Part shown: piece after piece, positions 1 through 8,225 of the stretch | Layout of the letters: every line of letters starts with the position of its first letter | How positions within the stretch are numbered: position 1 is the first letter of the stretch | Assembly: GCF_020529025.1 (NCBI RefSeq) | Contig: NZ_JACNMM010000009.1 | Span: forward strand, 1-64,000 | Reading direction: 5' to 3' | DNA: 64,000 nt | Origin: Oceaniglobus trochenteri | GTDB taxonomy: Bacteria; Pseudomonadota; Alphaproteobacteria; Rhodobacterales; Rhodobacteraceae | The notes under the pieces: generated by a model | Seen by the model: only the letters and a program-made list of their open reading frames with translations | What the model was told of the DNA's origin: nothing | Databases searched by the model: none | Position numbers and translations under genes: made by a program

Positions 1-275
1 CGATCGTCATCCCGTCGGGATCAGGATCGCGCGACTTCTGCGTACAGTTCGACATCCGGTCAGGCAGCGCAGACGCGGCCGCCGGCAGCTTCTCGGCGCT
101 GGCCTTCGGCGATGGCAGCGTGGTGGCAAGCAACGCCGGCCTGACCGAGACATTGGCCTCGGCATCGGCGCGCGGTGCGTCGATGGATCTGATCGACTGG
201 AAGGTGCAGGCAACCCAATCGGCAGCCGCCGGCACCCTGCAGGTGCGCGCCTTCGACTGCGACGTGAAGTTCTGA
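1..275 (+). CDS. C-terminal end of a phage virion (probably tail) protein, 5' truncated by the window
   Basis: An open frame enters from the left edge (codons begin at position 3) and stops at TGA 273-275. About 90 residues are visible. They are rich in Ser, Ala and Gly, with segments such as FSALAFGDGSVVASNAG and the terminus VRAFDCDVKF, a composition common at the ends of phage tail or fibre proteins. No named family is recognised. The stop overlaps the start of the next gene as ATGA, so the two are probably translationally coupled. The product assignment rests on neighbours more than on sequence. Confidence 0.6.
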   Translation, partial: IVIPSGSGSRDFCVQFDIRSGSADAAAGSFSALAFGDGSVVASNAGLTETLASASARGASMDLIDWKVQATQSAAAGTLQVRAFDCDVKF

Positions 276-490
276 TGGACTGGTCGGCCATCATTTCGGA
301 AATCGGCGGCGGCCTGCCCGCCGTCGTGATCGTCGCCTTAGCCTGGATGAACTGGCAGGAGCGCAAGCGCAACGATGAGCTGACCCGCGCGCGGTTCGAC
401 GATTTCCGCACCCACAACGATCAAATGCACGCGAACACCCAGACTTTGGGGCGGGCACTGGATGCGCTGGAGGGTCGCGTTCGTGGATAG
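275..490 (+). CDS. Small phage membrane protein with one N-terminal TM segment and a coiled coil
   Basis: This 71-residue protein has a hydrophobic segment near residues 10-26 (GGGLPAVVIVALAWMNW) followed by a charged helical tail with many Arg, Asp and His residues. The layout resembles small phage proteins found between tail genes and the lysis genes, sometimes called holin-like or DUF2730-like. It starts at the ATG that overlaps the preceding stop, and its own stop overlaps the GTG of the next gene. Its function is not known. A holin or accessory lysis role is only a guess from position. Confidence 0.6.
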   Translation: MDWSAIISEIGGGLPAVVIVALAWMNWQERKRNDELTRARFDDFRTHNDQMHANTQTLGRALDALEGRVRG

Positions 491-671
491 TCTCTGGGCC
501 CTGTTCCGGCGCCATCCCCGGCGCCCGTCGCATGAAGAGGTGCAGGCCGTGCTGGCGCGCGAAGTGGCCGAAGCCAAGCGCCAGGAGGTCGAACGCGCCA
601 TCGAGCGCCACCGCCATGAAATCGAAAGCCTCGTCGATGGGGTGCTGCCAAACAGGAACCACCCGCGATGA
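483..671 (+). CDS. Small charged phage protein, unknown function
   Basis: The GTG at 483 overlaps the TAG of the upstream gene (488-490) in another frame and gives a 62-residue protein. The ATG at 462 in the same frame would overlap the upstream gene by 29 bases and is less likely. The product is hydrophilic and rich in Glu, Arg and His, with a predicted amphipathic helix (EEVQAVLAREVAEAKRQEVE). There is no recognisable domain. Its stop overlaps the next ATG as ATGA at 668-671. Confidence 0.55.
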   Translation: MDSLWALFRRHPRRPSHEEVQAVLAREVAEAKRQEVERAIERHRHEIESLVDGVLPNRNHPR

Positions 672-1069
672 GCTACCTACTTTACCTGAACGACATCACG
701 GCCCTGATCGCCTTCCTGCTTATGTGCCTGGTCACCCGCGGATACGCGCCCTACCTGCGCCCCTTTGGCCGTGACGCCAGTTCGATGATCCACCTGTTTG
801 TCATCCTGACCAGCAGCCTGGTCTGGTGCCGCTTGCTCTGGTGGGATCTGACGCGCCCCTTTCTGGGCCTGATCGGTGTGATGGACCCGGCCCGATCGAC
901 CGTGTTGGGAAGCCTGATCAACGGCGGCTTCAACATCTGGGCCATCCTTGCTGGCTGGGCTGCGCTGACCGCCCTGCATCGCAGCCTGCCGACCGATGAG
1001 CGGCGCGACTATTCCTTCCTGACCGTGGCCTTCTATCCACGGCGGATCGTGCTGCGGTGGAACAAGTGA
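668..1069 (+). CDS. Phage membrane protein, about three TM segments
   Basis: This 133-residue protein has hydrophobic stretches near residues 10-23, 40-60 and 89-105, with a short basic C-terminus. It sits between small lysis-region proteins and the endolysin and overlaps both neighbours (ATGA upstream, GTGA downstream). A hydrophobic protein just before an endolysin is a reasonable holin candidate, but no holin family signature is recognised. The alternative is a superinfection-exclusion or other membrane protein. Confidence 0.6.
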   Translation: MSYLLYLNDITALIAFLLMCLVTRGYAPYLRPFGRDASSMIHLFVILTSSLVWCRLLWWDLTRPFLGLIGVMDPARSTVLGSLINGGFNIWAILAGWAALTALHRSLPTDERRDYSFLTVAFYPRRIVLRWNK

Positions 1070-1143
1070 CCGACCTTTTCATCATCGCCGGCCTGGTCGC
1101 GCTGACCCTGCTGGCATTCGCTTTCTTCGGAGGACTGACATGA
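1066..1143 (+). CDS. Putative 25-residue single-TM peptide gene directly before the endolysin
   Basis: A GTG at 1066 overlaps the TGA of the upstream gene (1067-1069), and its frame runs to TGA 1141-1143, which overlaps the ATG of the endolysin gene at 1140. The peptide is almost entirely hydrophobic (LFIIAGLVALTLLAFAFFGG), which fits one membrane span. Perfect 4-base overlaps on both sides, matching the other junctions of this operon, argue that it is translated. A GTG at 1057 in the same frame would add three residues. A holin, antiholin or pinholin-like role is possible but not shown. Confidence 0.5.
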   Translation: MTDLFIIAGLVALTLLAFAFFGGLT

Positions 1144-1805
1144 CCTATAGCATTCGCGACACGCAGGCTCGCTGTGCGGCGCTGGGGCATAGCCCGGGCG
1201 CCATCGACGGGATGATGGGGCCGAAGACCCGAGCGGCGATCAGCGCCGCGTTGCAGGCGCGGGGCGGGCACGGCATTGCCGACCTGTTCCACCCTTCTGG
1301 GCTGCATCGTATCCACTGGCACTGGACAGCAGGGGCCTACGGAGTGATCGACATGGAGCGCCGGGCCTACAACGAACTGATCGACCAGGACGGCAACGTC
1401 TGGGATGGCCTGTTCCGCCCCGAGGCGCAGGCGAACTATCGCGTCGGCCGTGCGGCAAGCCACACCCTCGACGCCAATACCGGCGCCATCGGGCTGTCGG
1501 TCGATGCGATGGCCGGCGCGCAGGAGCGCCCCTTCTTCGCCGGTCGCGCGCCGGTCACCTGGCCGCAGGTCCACGCCCTGTGCGAACGGACGGCCCAGCA
1601 CTGCGCGATGTATGACATCCCGGTCAGCCGCTGGTCGGTTCTTTCGCACGCCGAGATCCAGCCCACTCTCGGTATCCGCCAGCGCAACAAGTGGGACATC
1701 ACCTGGTTGCCCGACATGAGCGCCCCCGGCGATCCGGTGCAGATTGGCGACCGACTGCGCGATATGGTGATCGAGCGGATGCAGGACGCGAGGGTGGCGG
1801 CGTGA
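1140..1805 (+). CDS. Phage endolysin: peptidoglycan-binding domain plus N-acetylmuramoyl-L-alanine amidase
   Basis: The 221-residue product begins with a peptidoglycan-binding-like repeat (about residues 3-42, with the typical GAIDGMMGPKTRAAI pattern). A type 2 amidase domain follows. It has HWHWTAG near residue 60, then a His in the SHAEIQP segment and an Asp in KWDI as likely zinc ligands, spaced as in the Amidase_2 family. It would cut the bond between muramic acid and the stem peptide at lysis. No signal peptide is seen, so export would need a holin. It lies between two small membrane-protein genes with 4-base overlaps. Confidence 0.85.
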   Translation: MTYSIRDTQARCAALGHSPGAIDGMMGPKTRAAISAALQARGGHGIADLFHPSGLHRIHWHWTAGAYGVIDMERRAYNELIDQDGNVWDGLFRPEAQANYRVGRAASHTLDANTGAIGLSVDAMAGAQERPFFAGRAPVTWPQVHALCERTAQHCAMYDIPVSRWSVLSHAEIQPTLGIRQRNKWDITWLPDMSAPGDPVQIGDRLRDMVIERMQDARVAA

Positions 1806-1969
1806 TTGTTCTGGTTGCAACGGCGTATCTCATCACAGCGCTGGCGGTAGGACTGGCCATCTCTGGCGTGATCTGGGTCATCTTCGGTGCGTGGTTTTGG
1901 CTTCCTGTCGTGGTTTCGGCGACCGTAGCTGTAACGATCTCTGTTCTGATTGCTGGTTTCCAGCGGTGA
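1802..1969 (+). CDS. Small phage protein with two TM segments, holin candidate
   Basis: The GTG at 1802 overlaps the endolysin TGA (1803-1805) and encodes 55 residues. Two hydrophobic stretches fill almost the whole protein (about residues 2-28 and 30-50), with a short GFQR tail. Two membrane spans and a position between endolysin and spanins fit a class II or III holin. The family is not recognised, so this is an inference from size, topology and context. Its TGA overlaps the GTG of the Rz-like gene at 1966. Confidence 0.55.
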   Translation: MIVLVATAYLITALAVGLAISGVIWVIFGAWFWLPVVVSATVAVTISVLIAGFQR

Positions 1970-2241
1970 TCGGCACCATCAAAGACACCCTGCTGGCCGC
2001 GGCCGTCGCTGCCGCTGTGGCTGCCGCAGGCTGGGGCTGGTGGCAATCGATCCGGGCGGATCGAGCCGAAGCCCGCGCCGCCAGCCTGTCGCTTCAGCTG
2101 GGCGCGGCACATGCGCGCCTGGCCAACATCGAAGAGGATCGGAAGAGCGATGCTGAAATCGACAAGCTATCTGACGATGATCTGCGGGTTGTTCCTGACG
2201 GCTGGTTGCTCCCCGGACCCGGATCTGGTGGTCTCTACTGA
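1966..2241 (+). CDS. Rz-like inner-membrane spanin (i-spanin)
   Basis: From GTG 1966 the frame encodes 91 residues. There is a short N-terminus, one TM span (about residues 8-26, Ala-rich ending in GWGWW), then a helical charged region rich in Arg, Glu and Ala that can form a periplasmic coiled coil. This is the standard i-spanin layout. The strongest support is that a lipoprotein gene of o-spanin type begins inside it in another frame at 2150. In known phages, Rz and Rz1 bridge the two membranes and fuse them at lysis. Confidence 0.65.
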   Translation: MIGTIKDTLLAAAVAAAVAAAGWGWWQSIRADRAEARAASLSLQLGAAHARLANIEEDRKSDAEIDKLSDDDLRVVPDGWLLPGPGSGGLY

Positions 2242-2389
2242 GCCCCTGTTCTGCGATGTTGAAGAGCCTCGGCGATTTACCCAAGCGGAGATCGACTGGC
2301 GCGCGGCCAATGCGCCTTGGAACCTGCGCCGCGATTTCAAGACGAACACCGCCTGGGATCGCGAATGCGCGGATCGCAACCCTTTGTAA
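2150..2389 (+). CDS. Rz1-like outer-membrane lipoprotein spanin (o-spanin), overlapping Rz
   Basis: The ATG at 2150 has a purine-rich GGAAG site just upstream and lies 92 bases inside the Rz-like gene in the +1 frame. The 79-residue product starts with a lipoprotein signal ending in the lipobox LTAGC (Cys near residue 20). A motif region VEEPRRFTQAEIDWRAANAP follows, which I recall from many small phage lipoproteins of this class. Lipidated Cys, small size and out-of-frame overlap with Rz are the criteria used for Rz1. It is the last gene of the module. Confidence 0.7.
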   Translation: MLKSTSYLTMICGLFLTAGCSPDPDLVVSTEPLFCDVEEPRRFTQAEIDWRAANAPWNLRRDFKTNTAWDRECADRNPL

Positions 2390-2452
2390 TCGTTGGTGCG
2401 GGAAAGTGGCCCGGAATAACCTAAGTGATTGTTTTACTTGGTGCCGTGTGCG

Positions 2453-2498
2453 TCTTTTAATCAGTAGGTCTCGGGTTCGAACCCCGACGGGCTCACCA
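2453..2498 (+). other. Prophage attachment site: duplicated 3' half of tRNA-Lys(TTT)
   Basis: The sequence contains the anticodon loop CTTTTAA with the 3' side of its stem, an intact T-arm (TCGGG, loop TTCGAAC, CCCGA), the 3' acceptor strand CGGGCTC, discriminator A and CCA. The 5' half is missing. Bases before 2453 do not pair to make the anticodon stem, D-arm or acceptor stem. This is what an att core looks like when a phage has integrated into the 3' end of tRNA-Lys and the intact gene lies at the other prophage end. It is therefore not a functional tRNA gene. The surrounding gap 2390-2685 shows nothing else apart from the presumed gdhA promoter region. Confidence 0.8.
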
Positions 2499-2601
2499 CT
2501 TTCACGATATGTGGTTTTTGCGACGTGCGCCGGCGCAGGGCGATTTGCGAGCGCGTTATGCGACATTCGAGCGTCTTGCGCGGATTGATGGGATCAAATA
2601 A

Positions 2602-4041
<1,440 letters not shown>

Positions 4042-4051
4042 ACCCCATGCC

Positions 4052-5047
4052 TCAGGCCGTTCCGCGCAGGGTCAGCGTCGCTGCGCGGGGCGGCATCGGC
4101 CTTGCGGGTTCGCCCGCAAGGATGCTGTCGGCCAGCGCGACGGCATCCGCCGTCAGGTCGGCGACGGGCAGGGCGATGGTTGTCACGCCGCCGCTGATAT
4201 ATCGATAGAATGACGGATCGCCGTAGCCGACAAAGGCGAGTTCGGTCGGCATGGCGATGCCGCGGGTCAGCACCACGTCAAGCGCGCCATCGGAAATCTC
4301 GAAACCGCCGCAGACCAGGGCGTCGGGCCCCGCGTCCTCCAGCAAGGAGGCCACCGAAGCGGCACCCATCCTGAACGAGGGCCGCGCCGTGCGGATTAAG
4401 GCGTCCGAGGGCGCAAGCCCGGCCTGCTGCATCCCCGCGACATAGGCGCCAAGACGCGATCTGCCCGAGGAAAACCCGTGTGGCGCCCCGATATAGGCGA
4501 TTCGCCGGCAGCCGCGCCGCGCCAGATGCGCCACCGCCTGACGGATCGCGGCTGCATCGTCCAGATCAAGGCTTGCGGTCTCGACCGGTTCGTCCCGGTG
4601 CCGGATCATCTGGATCACCTGCATGCCGTCCAGCGGCACGCGGTCGTTCAGGGTGTCGTCGCGCGGGCTGGGCACCGTTACCACCGCCCTGACCTGAAGC
4701 GCGCGCAGCCGTCGCAGGGCGGCCTGTTCCTTGACCTCGGAATCGTCGGTCAGGTGGATGACCGGGTCGATCCCCCTTTCGCTGCACAGGGCGGCAAAAT
4801 CATTGGCAAATCGGGCATAGAAGGCGTTCGAGAGGTTCGGGAGCAGCAGCCCGATGATCCGCGAACCTTCGCCCCGCATGGCCGTGGCGGCGGCGCTTTT
4901 GACATAGCCCAGGGCGCGGGCGTGGTCGCTGACAAGGCGGCGGGTTTCGGCGCTGACGTTGGGGTGCCCCGACAGCGCCCGCGACACCGTCATATGCGAG
5001 ATGCCAAGATCCCCGGCAATGGTCTTGATCGTCACCTTCGCCGCCAA
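4052..5047 (-). CDS. LacI-family transcriptional regulator of the divergent kinase-enolase-SDR operon
   Basis: The N-terminus has a LacI helix-turn-helix (VTIKTIAGDLGISHMTVSRAL) and hinge, and the remainder is a periplasmic-binding-protein-like sensor domain with segments such as IIGLLLPNLSNAFYA and IAYIGAPHGFSSG. I prefer the TTG at 5047, which has an AAGGA site upstream and gives the usual short LacI leader (331 residues). A GTG at 5077 would add ten residues. It is divergent from the operon beginning at 5149, with a perfect 14-bp palindrome between them, so local repression relieved by a sugar-like ligand is likely. The ligand is unknown. Confidence 0.9.
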   Translation of the reverse strand: MAAKVTIKTIAGDLGISHMTVSRALSGHPNVSAETRRLVSDHARALGYVKSAAATAMRGEGSRIIGLLLPNLSNAFYARFANDFAALCSERGIDPVIHLTDDSEVKEQAALRRLRALQVRAVVTVPSPRDDTLNDRVPLDGMQVIQMIRHRDEPVETASLDLDDAAAIRQAVAHLARRGCRRIAYIGAPHGFSSGRSRLGAYVAGMQQAGLAPSDALIRTARPSFRMGAASVASLLEDAGPDALVCGGFEISDGALDVVLTRGIAMPTELAFVGYGDPSFYRYISGGVTTIALPVADLTADAVALADSILAGEPARPMPPRAATLTLRGTA

Positions 5048-5112
5048 ATGCGTTTTCCTTTCCCAGGCCAAAAACACTGCGCTGTTGACAGGCTTTGCTG
5101 TTCAACCCTATT

Positions 5113-5126
5113 TGTTCACGTGAACA
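5113..5126. promoter_or_regulatory. Probable LacI-type operator, perfect 14-bp palindrome
   Basis: TGTTCACGTGAACA reads the same on both strands with a central CG. That is the form of LacI/PurR-class operators. It lies 22 bases before the GTG of the kinase gene and 65 bases before the start of the divergent LacI-family gene. Binding there would block transcription of the operon and could autoregulate the repressor. No other copy was noticed in the window. Confidence 0.7.
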
Positions 5127-5148
5127 TAGGCAACATGGAACCGAATTC

Positions 5149-6153
5149 GTGGCGAAGGAACTGGAAGAACGCTGTCGCCGGCTGGTGGGCGAACTTGGCC
5201 TTGGCGCGCCCGAAGCCGTGTCGGCGGTGGTGCCGCTGACGGGCGGGGTGGCTTCGGATATTGCGCGGGTCGATCTGGATGGGCGGCGCTATTGCGTCAA
5301 GTTCGCGTTGGCCAAGCTGAAGGTGGCCGAAGACTGGCGCGCGCCGGTGCATCGCAACAAGGCCGAATATGACTGGCTTTGTGTTGCGGACAAGGTTGCG
5401 CCCGGATCGGTGCCCGCTCTGCACGGCCGTTCCGAAAGCGAGAACGGCTTCGCCATGGAGTTTCTGGACGGGGCGGGGGTTCGGCTGTGGAAGGCCGACC
5501 TTCTGACCGAAACGCCGCGCCCCGAGGATGCCATGGCGGTCGGTGACGTGCTGGGACGTATCCACGCGGCCAGCACCACGAAGGGTTTTGATCGCACCCC
5601 CTTCCACAACCGCGACGATTTCAGGGCGCTGCGCATCGACCCCTACCTGGGGTTCACCGCCACGCGCCACCCCGAACTGGCCGCCCGGCTGGGGACGCTG
5701 TCGGACATGCTCTATGCTGCCGATCAGGTTCTTATTCATGGCGACATCAGCCCCAAGAACATCCTTTTCCGCGTCTCCGTGCCGATCCTGCTGGATGCCG
5801 AATGTGCGACCATGGGCGATCCCTGTTTCGACGTGGCCTTTTGCCTCAATCACCTGGTGCTGAAATCGCTCCATCGCCCCGAATGGCGCGACCGGCTGAT
5901 CGACATGGCGCGCCGGTTCTGGGCCGCCTATGCCGCCCATGTCACATGGGAAACCCGGGGCGATCTGGACCAACGGGTCGCGGCCCTGCTGCCGGCGCTG
6001 ATGCTGGCGCGGGTCGATGGCAAGTCGCCGGTCGAATACCTTGATGCGGGCGCTCAGGACAGGGTGCGCGCCCTGGCCATCCCCGCGATCCGCACGCCGC
6101 CGGAAACCCTTTCGGCCCTTTTGGATACCTTGCAGAAAACAGAGGCGACATGA
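5149..6153 (+). CDS. APH/choline-kinase-fold phosphotransferase in a putative catabolic operon
   Basis: The 334-residue protein is of the aminoglycoside/choline kinase fold. The catalytic loop HGDISPKN is at about residues 197-204, and the metal-binding segment LLDAECATMGDPCFDVAF follows. The N-lobe has GGVASDIARVDLDGRRYCVKF with the ATP-site Lys. I chose GTG 5149 because the longer frame from 5095 would read through the operator palindrome. The stop overlaps the enolase-like ATG by 4 bases. Chromosomal members of this fold phosphorylate small alcohols, amino alcohols or sugars. Here the operon partners suggest a hydroxy-acid or sugar-derived substrate rather than an antibiotic. The substrate is unknown. 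Confidence 0.8.
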   Translation: MAKELEERCRRLVGELGLGAPEAVSAVVPLTGGVASDIARVDLDGRRYCVKFALAKLKVAEDWRAPVHRNKAEYDWLCVADKVAPGSVPALHGRSESENGFAMEFLDGAGVRLWKADLLTETPRPEDAMAVGDVLGRIHAASTTKGFDRTPFHNRDDFRALRIDPYLGFTATRHPELAARLGTLSDMLYAADQVLIHGDISPKNILFRVSVPILLDAECATMGDPCFDVAFCLNHLVLKSLHRPEWRDRLIDMARRFWAAYAAHVTWETRGDLDQRVAALLPALMLARVDGKSPVEYLDAGAQDRVRALAIPAIRTPPETLSALLDTLQKTEAT

Positions 6154-7451
6154 GCACAGCCACGATCACCGACATCACCGCCCGGCGCGTCTGGGATTCC
6201 CGCGGCCATCCCACGGTCGAGGCCGAGGTTCACCTCTCCGATGGCGCCGTGGGCCGCGCGCTGGCCCCGGCCGGTGCCTCGCGGGGCACGCGCGAAGCGG
6301 TCGATCTGCGCGATCCGGACAACGGTATCCGTGGTGGCGATGTGGCGGGGGCCGTGGCCAATGTGACCGGCCCGATTGCCGAGGCGCTGAAAGGCCATGA
6401 CGTGACGGCGCAGGAAGAGATCGACGACAGGCTGATCGCCCTTGACGGCACGCCGTTGAAATCCTCGCTTGGGGGCAACGCCATGGTGGCGACCTCGCTG
6501 GCGGTGCTGCATGCGGCGGCGGCTTCGGCGGGTGTGCCGCTGTGGCGCCATGTCGCTGACCACTATGGCACGACGCCCACCATGCCCCTGCCCGAGATCC
6601 AGATCTTCGGGGGCGGCGCCCATGCCGGGCGTCGGGTGGATATCCAGGACTTCATGGTCATGGTCCCCGGCGCCGAAAGCTTCGACGAGGCGCTTGAGAT
6701 CACCTCGCGCGTCTATTTCGCTGCGGGCGACATCATGGCCAAGCGGGGCCACCTGGCCGGCGTGGCCGACGAAGGCGGCTGGTGGCCGGTCTTCGACAGC
6801 AACGAACAGGCGCTGGAAACGCTGGTCCGCGCCATCGAGGCGGCGGGCGAGGTGCCGGGCGAACGTGTGGTCATCTCACTCGACATCGCGGCGTCCGAGT
6901 TCGGCAGCAAGGGGCGCTATCGCCTGGCGCTGGAAGATCGCGACATGGACACCGACGCCATGATCGCCATGCTGGACAGCTGGATCGCGCGCTTCCCCAT
7001 CGCCTCGATCGAAGACCCCCTGGCCGAGGATGACCCCGCAGGCATGGCCGCCTTTACCCGCGCCTATGGTGAAAAGGTGCAGATCATCGGCGACGATTAC
7101 CTTGTCACCAACGCCGGGCTGGTCAGGGCGGCGGCGGGCGGTAATGCCTGCAACGCTGTGCTGCTCAAAGCGAACCAGGCGGGCACGGTGACCGAAACGA
7201 TCCGCACCCAGCAGGCGGCGCGCCAGCACGGGTTCGGGACGGTGGTTTCCGCCCGCTCGGGCGAAACCGAGGATGTGTCGATCAGCCATCTGGCTGCGGG
7301 CCTCGGGGCCGGGCAGCTGAAGGTCGGATCGTTCAGCCGGTCCGAGAGGATGGCAAAGTGGAACGAGTGCCTGCGCATGGAAGGTCAGCCCGGCATGGGC
7401 GATTTCGTGGGCGGCGCGCCCCTTGCGAACACATGGTGGAGCGGCAAATGA
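6150..7451 (+). CDS. Enolase paralogue with altered active site, probably not the glycolytic enzyme
   Basis: The 433-residue protein aligns with enolase end to end. The three Mg ligands (D245, E288, D315), the acid/base pair (E208 in DEGG, K340 in LLKANQ), K391 and H158 are all present. Several contacts differ. Loop 1 is AGASRG (41-46) instead of SGASTG, the usual INGG is IFGG, the usual QEFM is QDFM (D167), and the usual SHRSGETED is SARSGETED (A368). Known enolases convert 2-phosphoglycerate to PEP. These changes, with a LacI regulator, a kinase and an SDR, suggest dehydration of another 2-phospho-acid. A weak or second glycolytic enolase cannot be excluded. It overlaps both neighbours by 4 bases. 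Confidence 0.8.
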   Translation: MSTATITDITARRVWDSRGHPTVEAEVHLSDGAVGRALAPAGASRGTREAVDLRDPDNGIRGGDVAGAVANVTGPIAEALKGHDVTAQEEIDDRLIALDGTPLKSSLGGNAMVATSLAVLHAAAASAGVPLWRHVADHYGTTPTMPLPEIQIFGGGAHAGRRVDIQDFMVMVPGAESFDEALEITSRVYFAAGDIMAKRGHLAGVADEGGWWPVFDSNEQALETLVRAIEAAGEVPGERVVISLDIAASEFGSKGRYRLALEDRDMDTDAMIAMLDSWIARFPIASIEDPLAEDDPAGMAAFTRAYGEKVQIIGDDYLVTNAGLVRAAAGGNACNAVLLKANQAGTVTETIRTQQAARQHGFGTVVSARSGETEDVSISHLAAGLGAGQLKVGSFSRSERMAKWNECLRMEGQPGMGDFVGGAPLANTWWSGK

Positions 7452-8206
7452 GCATGAGCGGAGAGTTCGAGGGGCGGGTGGCCATCGTCACCGGTGCCGC
7501 CCGTGGCATGGGGCTGGCGGTGGCGCGTCACCTTCTGGACCAGGGCGCGCGGCTGTGCCTCTGGGATCTTGAGGAAGAGGCGCTGAACCGCGCGGCCGCC
7601 ACCCTTGGCGTGCCGTCGGACCGCCTGCGCGTCAGCGCGGTGGACGTGTCGCAGTCCGGGGCGGTGGAACAGGCCGCCGCCGACGATGCAAAGGCCATGG
7701 GGCGGATCGACATCCTGATCAACTGTGCCGGGATCGCCGGGCCCAATGCCCTGGTCGAAGCCTTCCCGCCCGATGCATGGGACAGGGTGATGCGGGTCAA
7801 CCTGGGCGGCGTGTTTCACTGCTGCCGCGCGGTGGTGCCCTTCATGCGCGAGAATGACTATGGCCGGATCGTCAACGTCGCCTCGGTGGCGGGCAAGGAG
7901 GGCAACCCCAACGCCAGCGCCTATTCGGCATCAAAGGCGGGCGTCATCAGCCTGACCAAAAGCCTGGGCAAGGAGCTGGCGACGACGGGCATCCGCGTGA
8001 ACGCGATCACCCCTGCCGTCATCAAGACCGAGATGCTGGACGATGTGACCGACGAACAGGTGGCCTACATGCTGGCGAAAATTCCCATGGGGCGCATGGG
8101 CACGGTGGACGAGGTGGCCGAAATGGCGATGTTCCTTGCGTCCGAGCGGTGTTCCTATTCAACCGCTGCCGTCTTCGACATGACGGGCGGGCGCGCCACC
8201 TACTAG
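7448..8206 (+). CDS. SDR-family NAD(P)-dependent oxidoreductase of the enolase-like operon
   Basis: This classical 252-residue short-chain dehydrogenase has the cofactor motif TGAARGMG near the N-terminus, the CAGIAG segment (NNAG position), the catalytic Ser in VNVASVAG, and YSASK with the Tyr-Lys pair. It most resembles the 3-oxoacyl-ACP reductase/sugar dehydrogenase branch, whose names often hide sugar or polyol dehydrogenases. The ATG at 7448 overlaps the enolase-like stop as ATGA. In this operon it probably oxidises or reduces the hydroxyl compound handled by the kinase and enolase homologue. The substrate is unknown. Confidence 0.85.
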   Translation: MSMSGEFEGRVAIVTGAARGMGLAVARHLLDQGARLCLWDLEEEALNRAAATLGVPSDRLRVSAVDVSQSGAVEQAAADDAKAMGRIDILINCAGIAGPNALVEAFPPDAWDRVMRVNLGGVFHCCRAVVPFMRENDYGRIVNVASVAGKEGNPNASAYSASKAGVISLTKSLGKELATTGIRVNAITPAVIKTEMLDDVTDEQVAYMLAKIPMGRMGTVDEVAEMAMFLASERCSYSTAAVFDMTGGRATY

Positions 8207-8225
8207 GCGGCGCACCTGGGGGCGG

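Larger units (their letters stand above)
1..2498 (+). mobile_element. Right end of a prophage: virion gene tail plus lysis module up to a tRNA-Lys attachment scar
   Basis: Nine consecutive small plus-strand genes run to position 2389. They include a structural-protein fragment, an amidase endolysin and an Rz/Rz1-like overlapping pair, which together form a phage lysis cassette. About 64 bases beyond the last gene lies a copy of the 3' half of tRNA-Lys (2453-2498), a usual tyrosine-integrase target. Ordinary chromosomal genes (gdhA onward) follow. The integrase, the head genes and the intact tRNA would be to the left of the window. That this is one prophage, active or defective, is an inference from gene content, because only this end is visible. 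Confidence 0.85.

Noticed and set aside
2453-2498. A functional tRNA-Lys gene
   Set aside because: The 5' half with acceptor, D-arm and anticodon 5' stem is missing. Only the attachment-site copy remains.
2256-2588. A plus-strand frame running through the tRNA-Lys scar
   Set aside because: It crosses the attachment site in a chance open frame, has no good ribosome site and no domain, and overlaps the Rz1-type gene.
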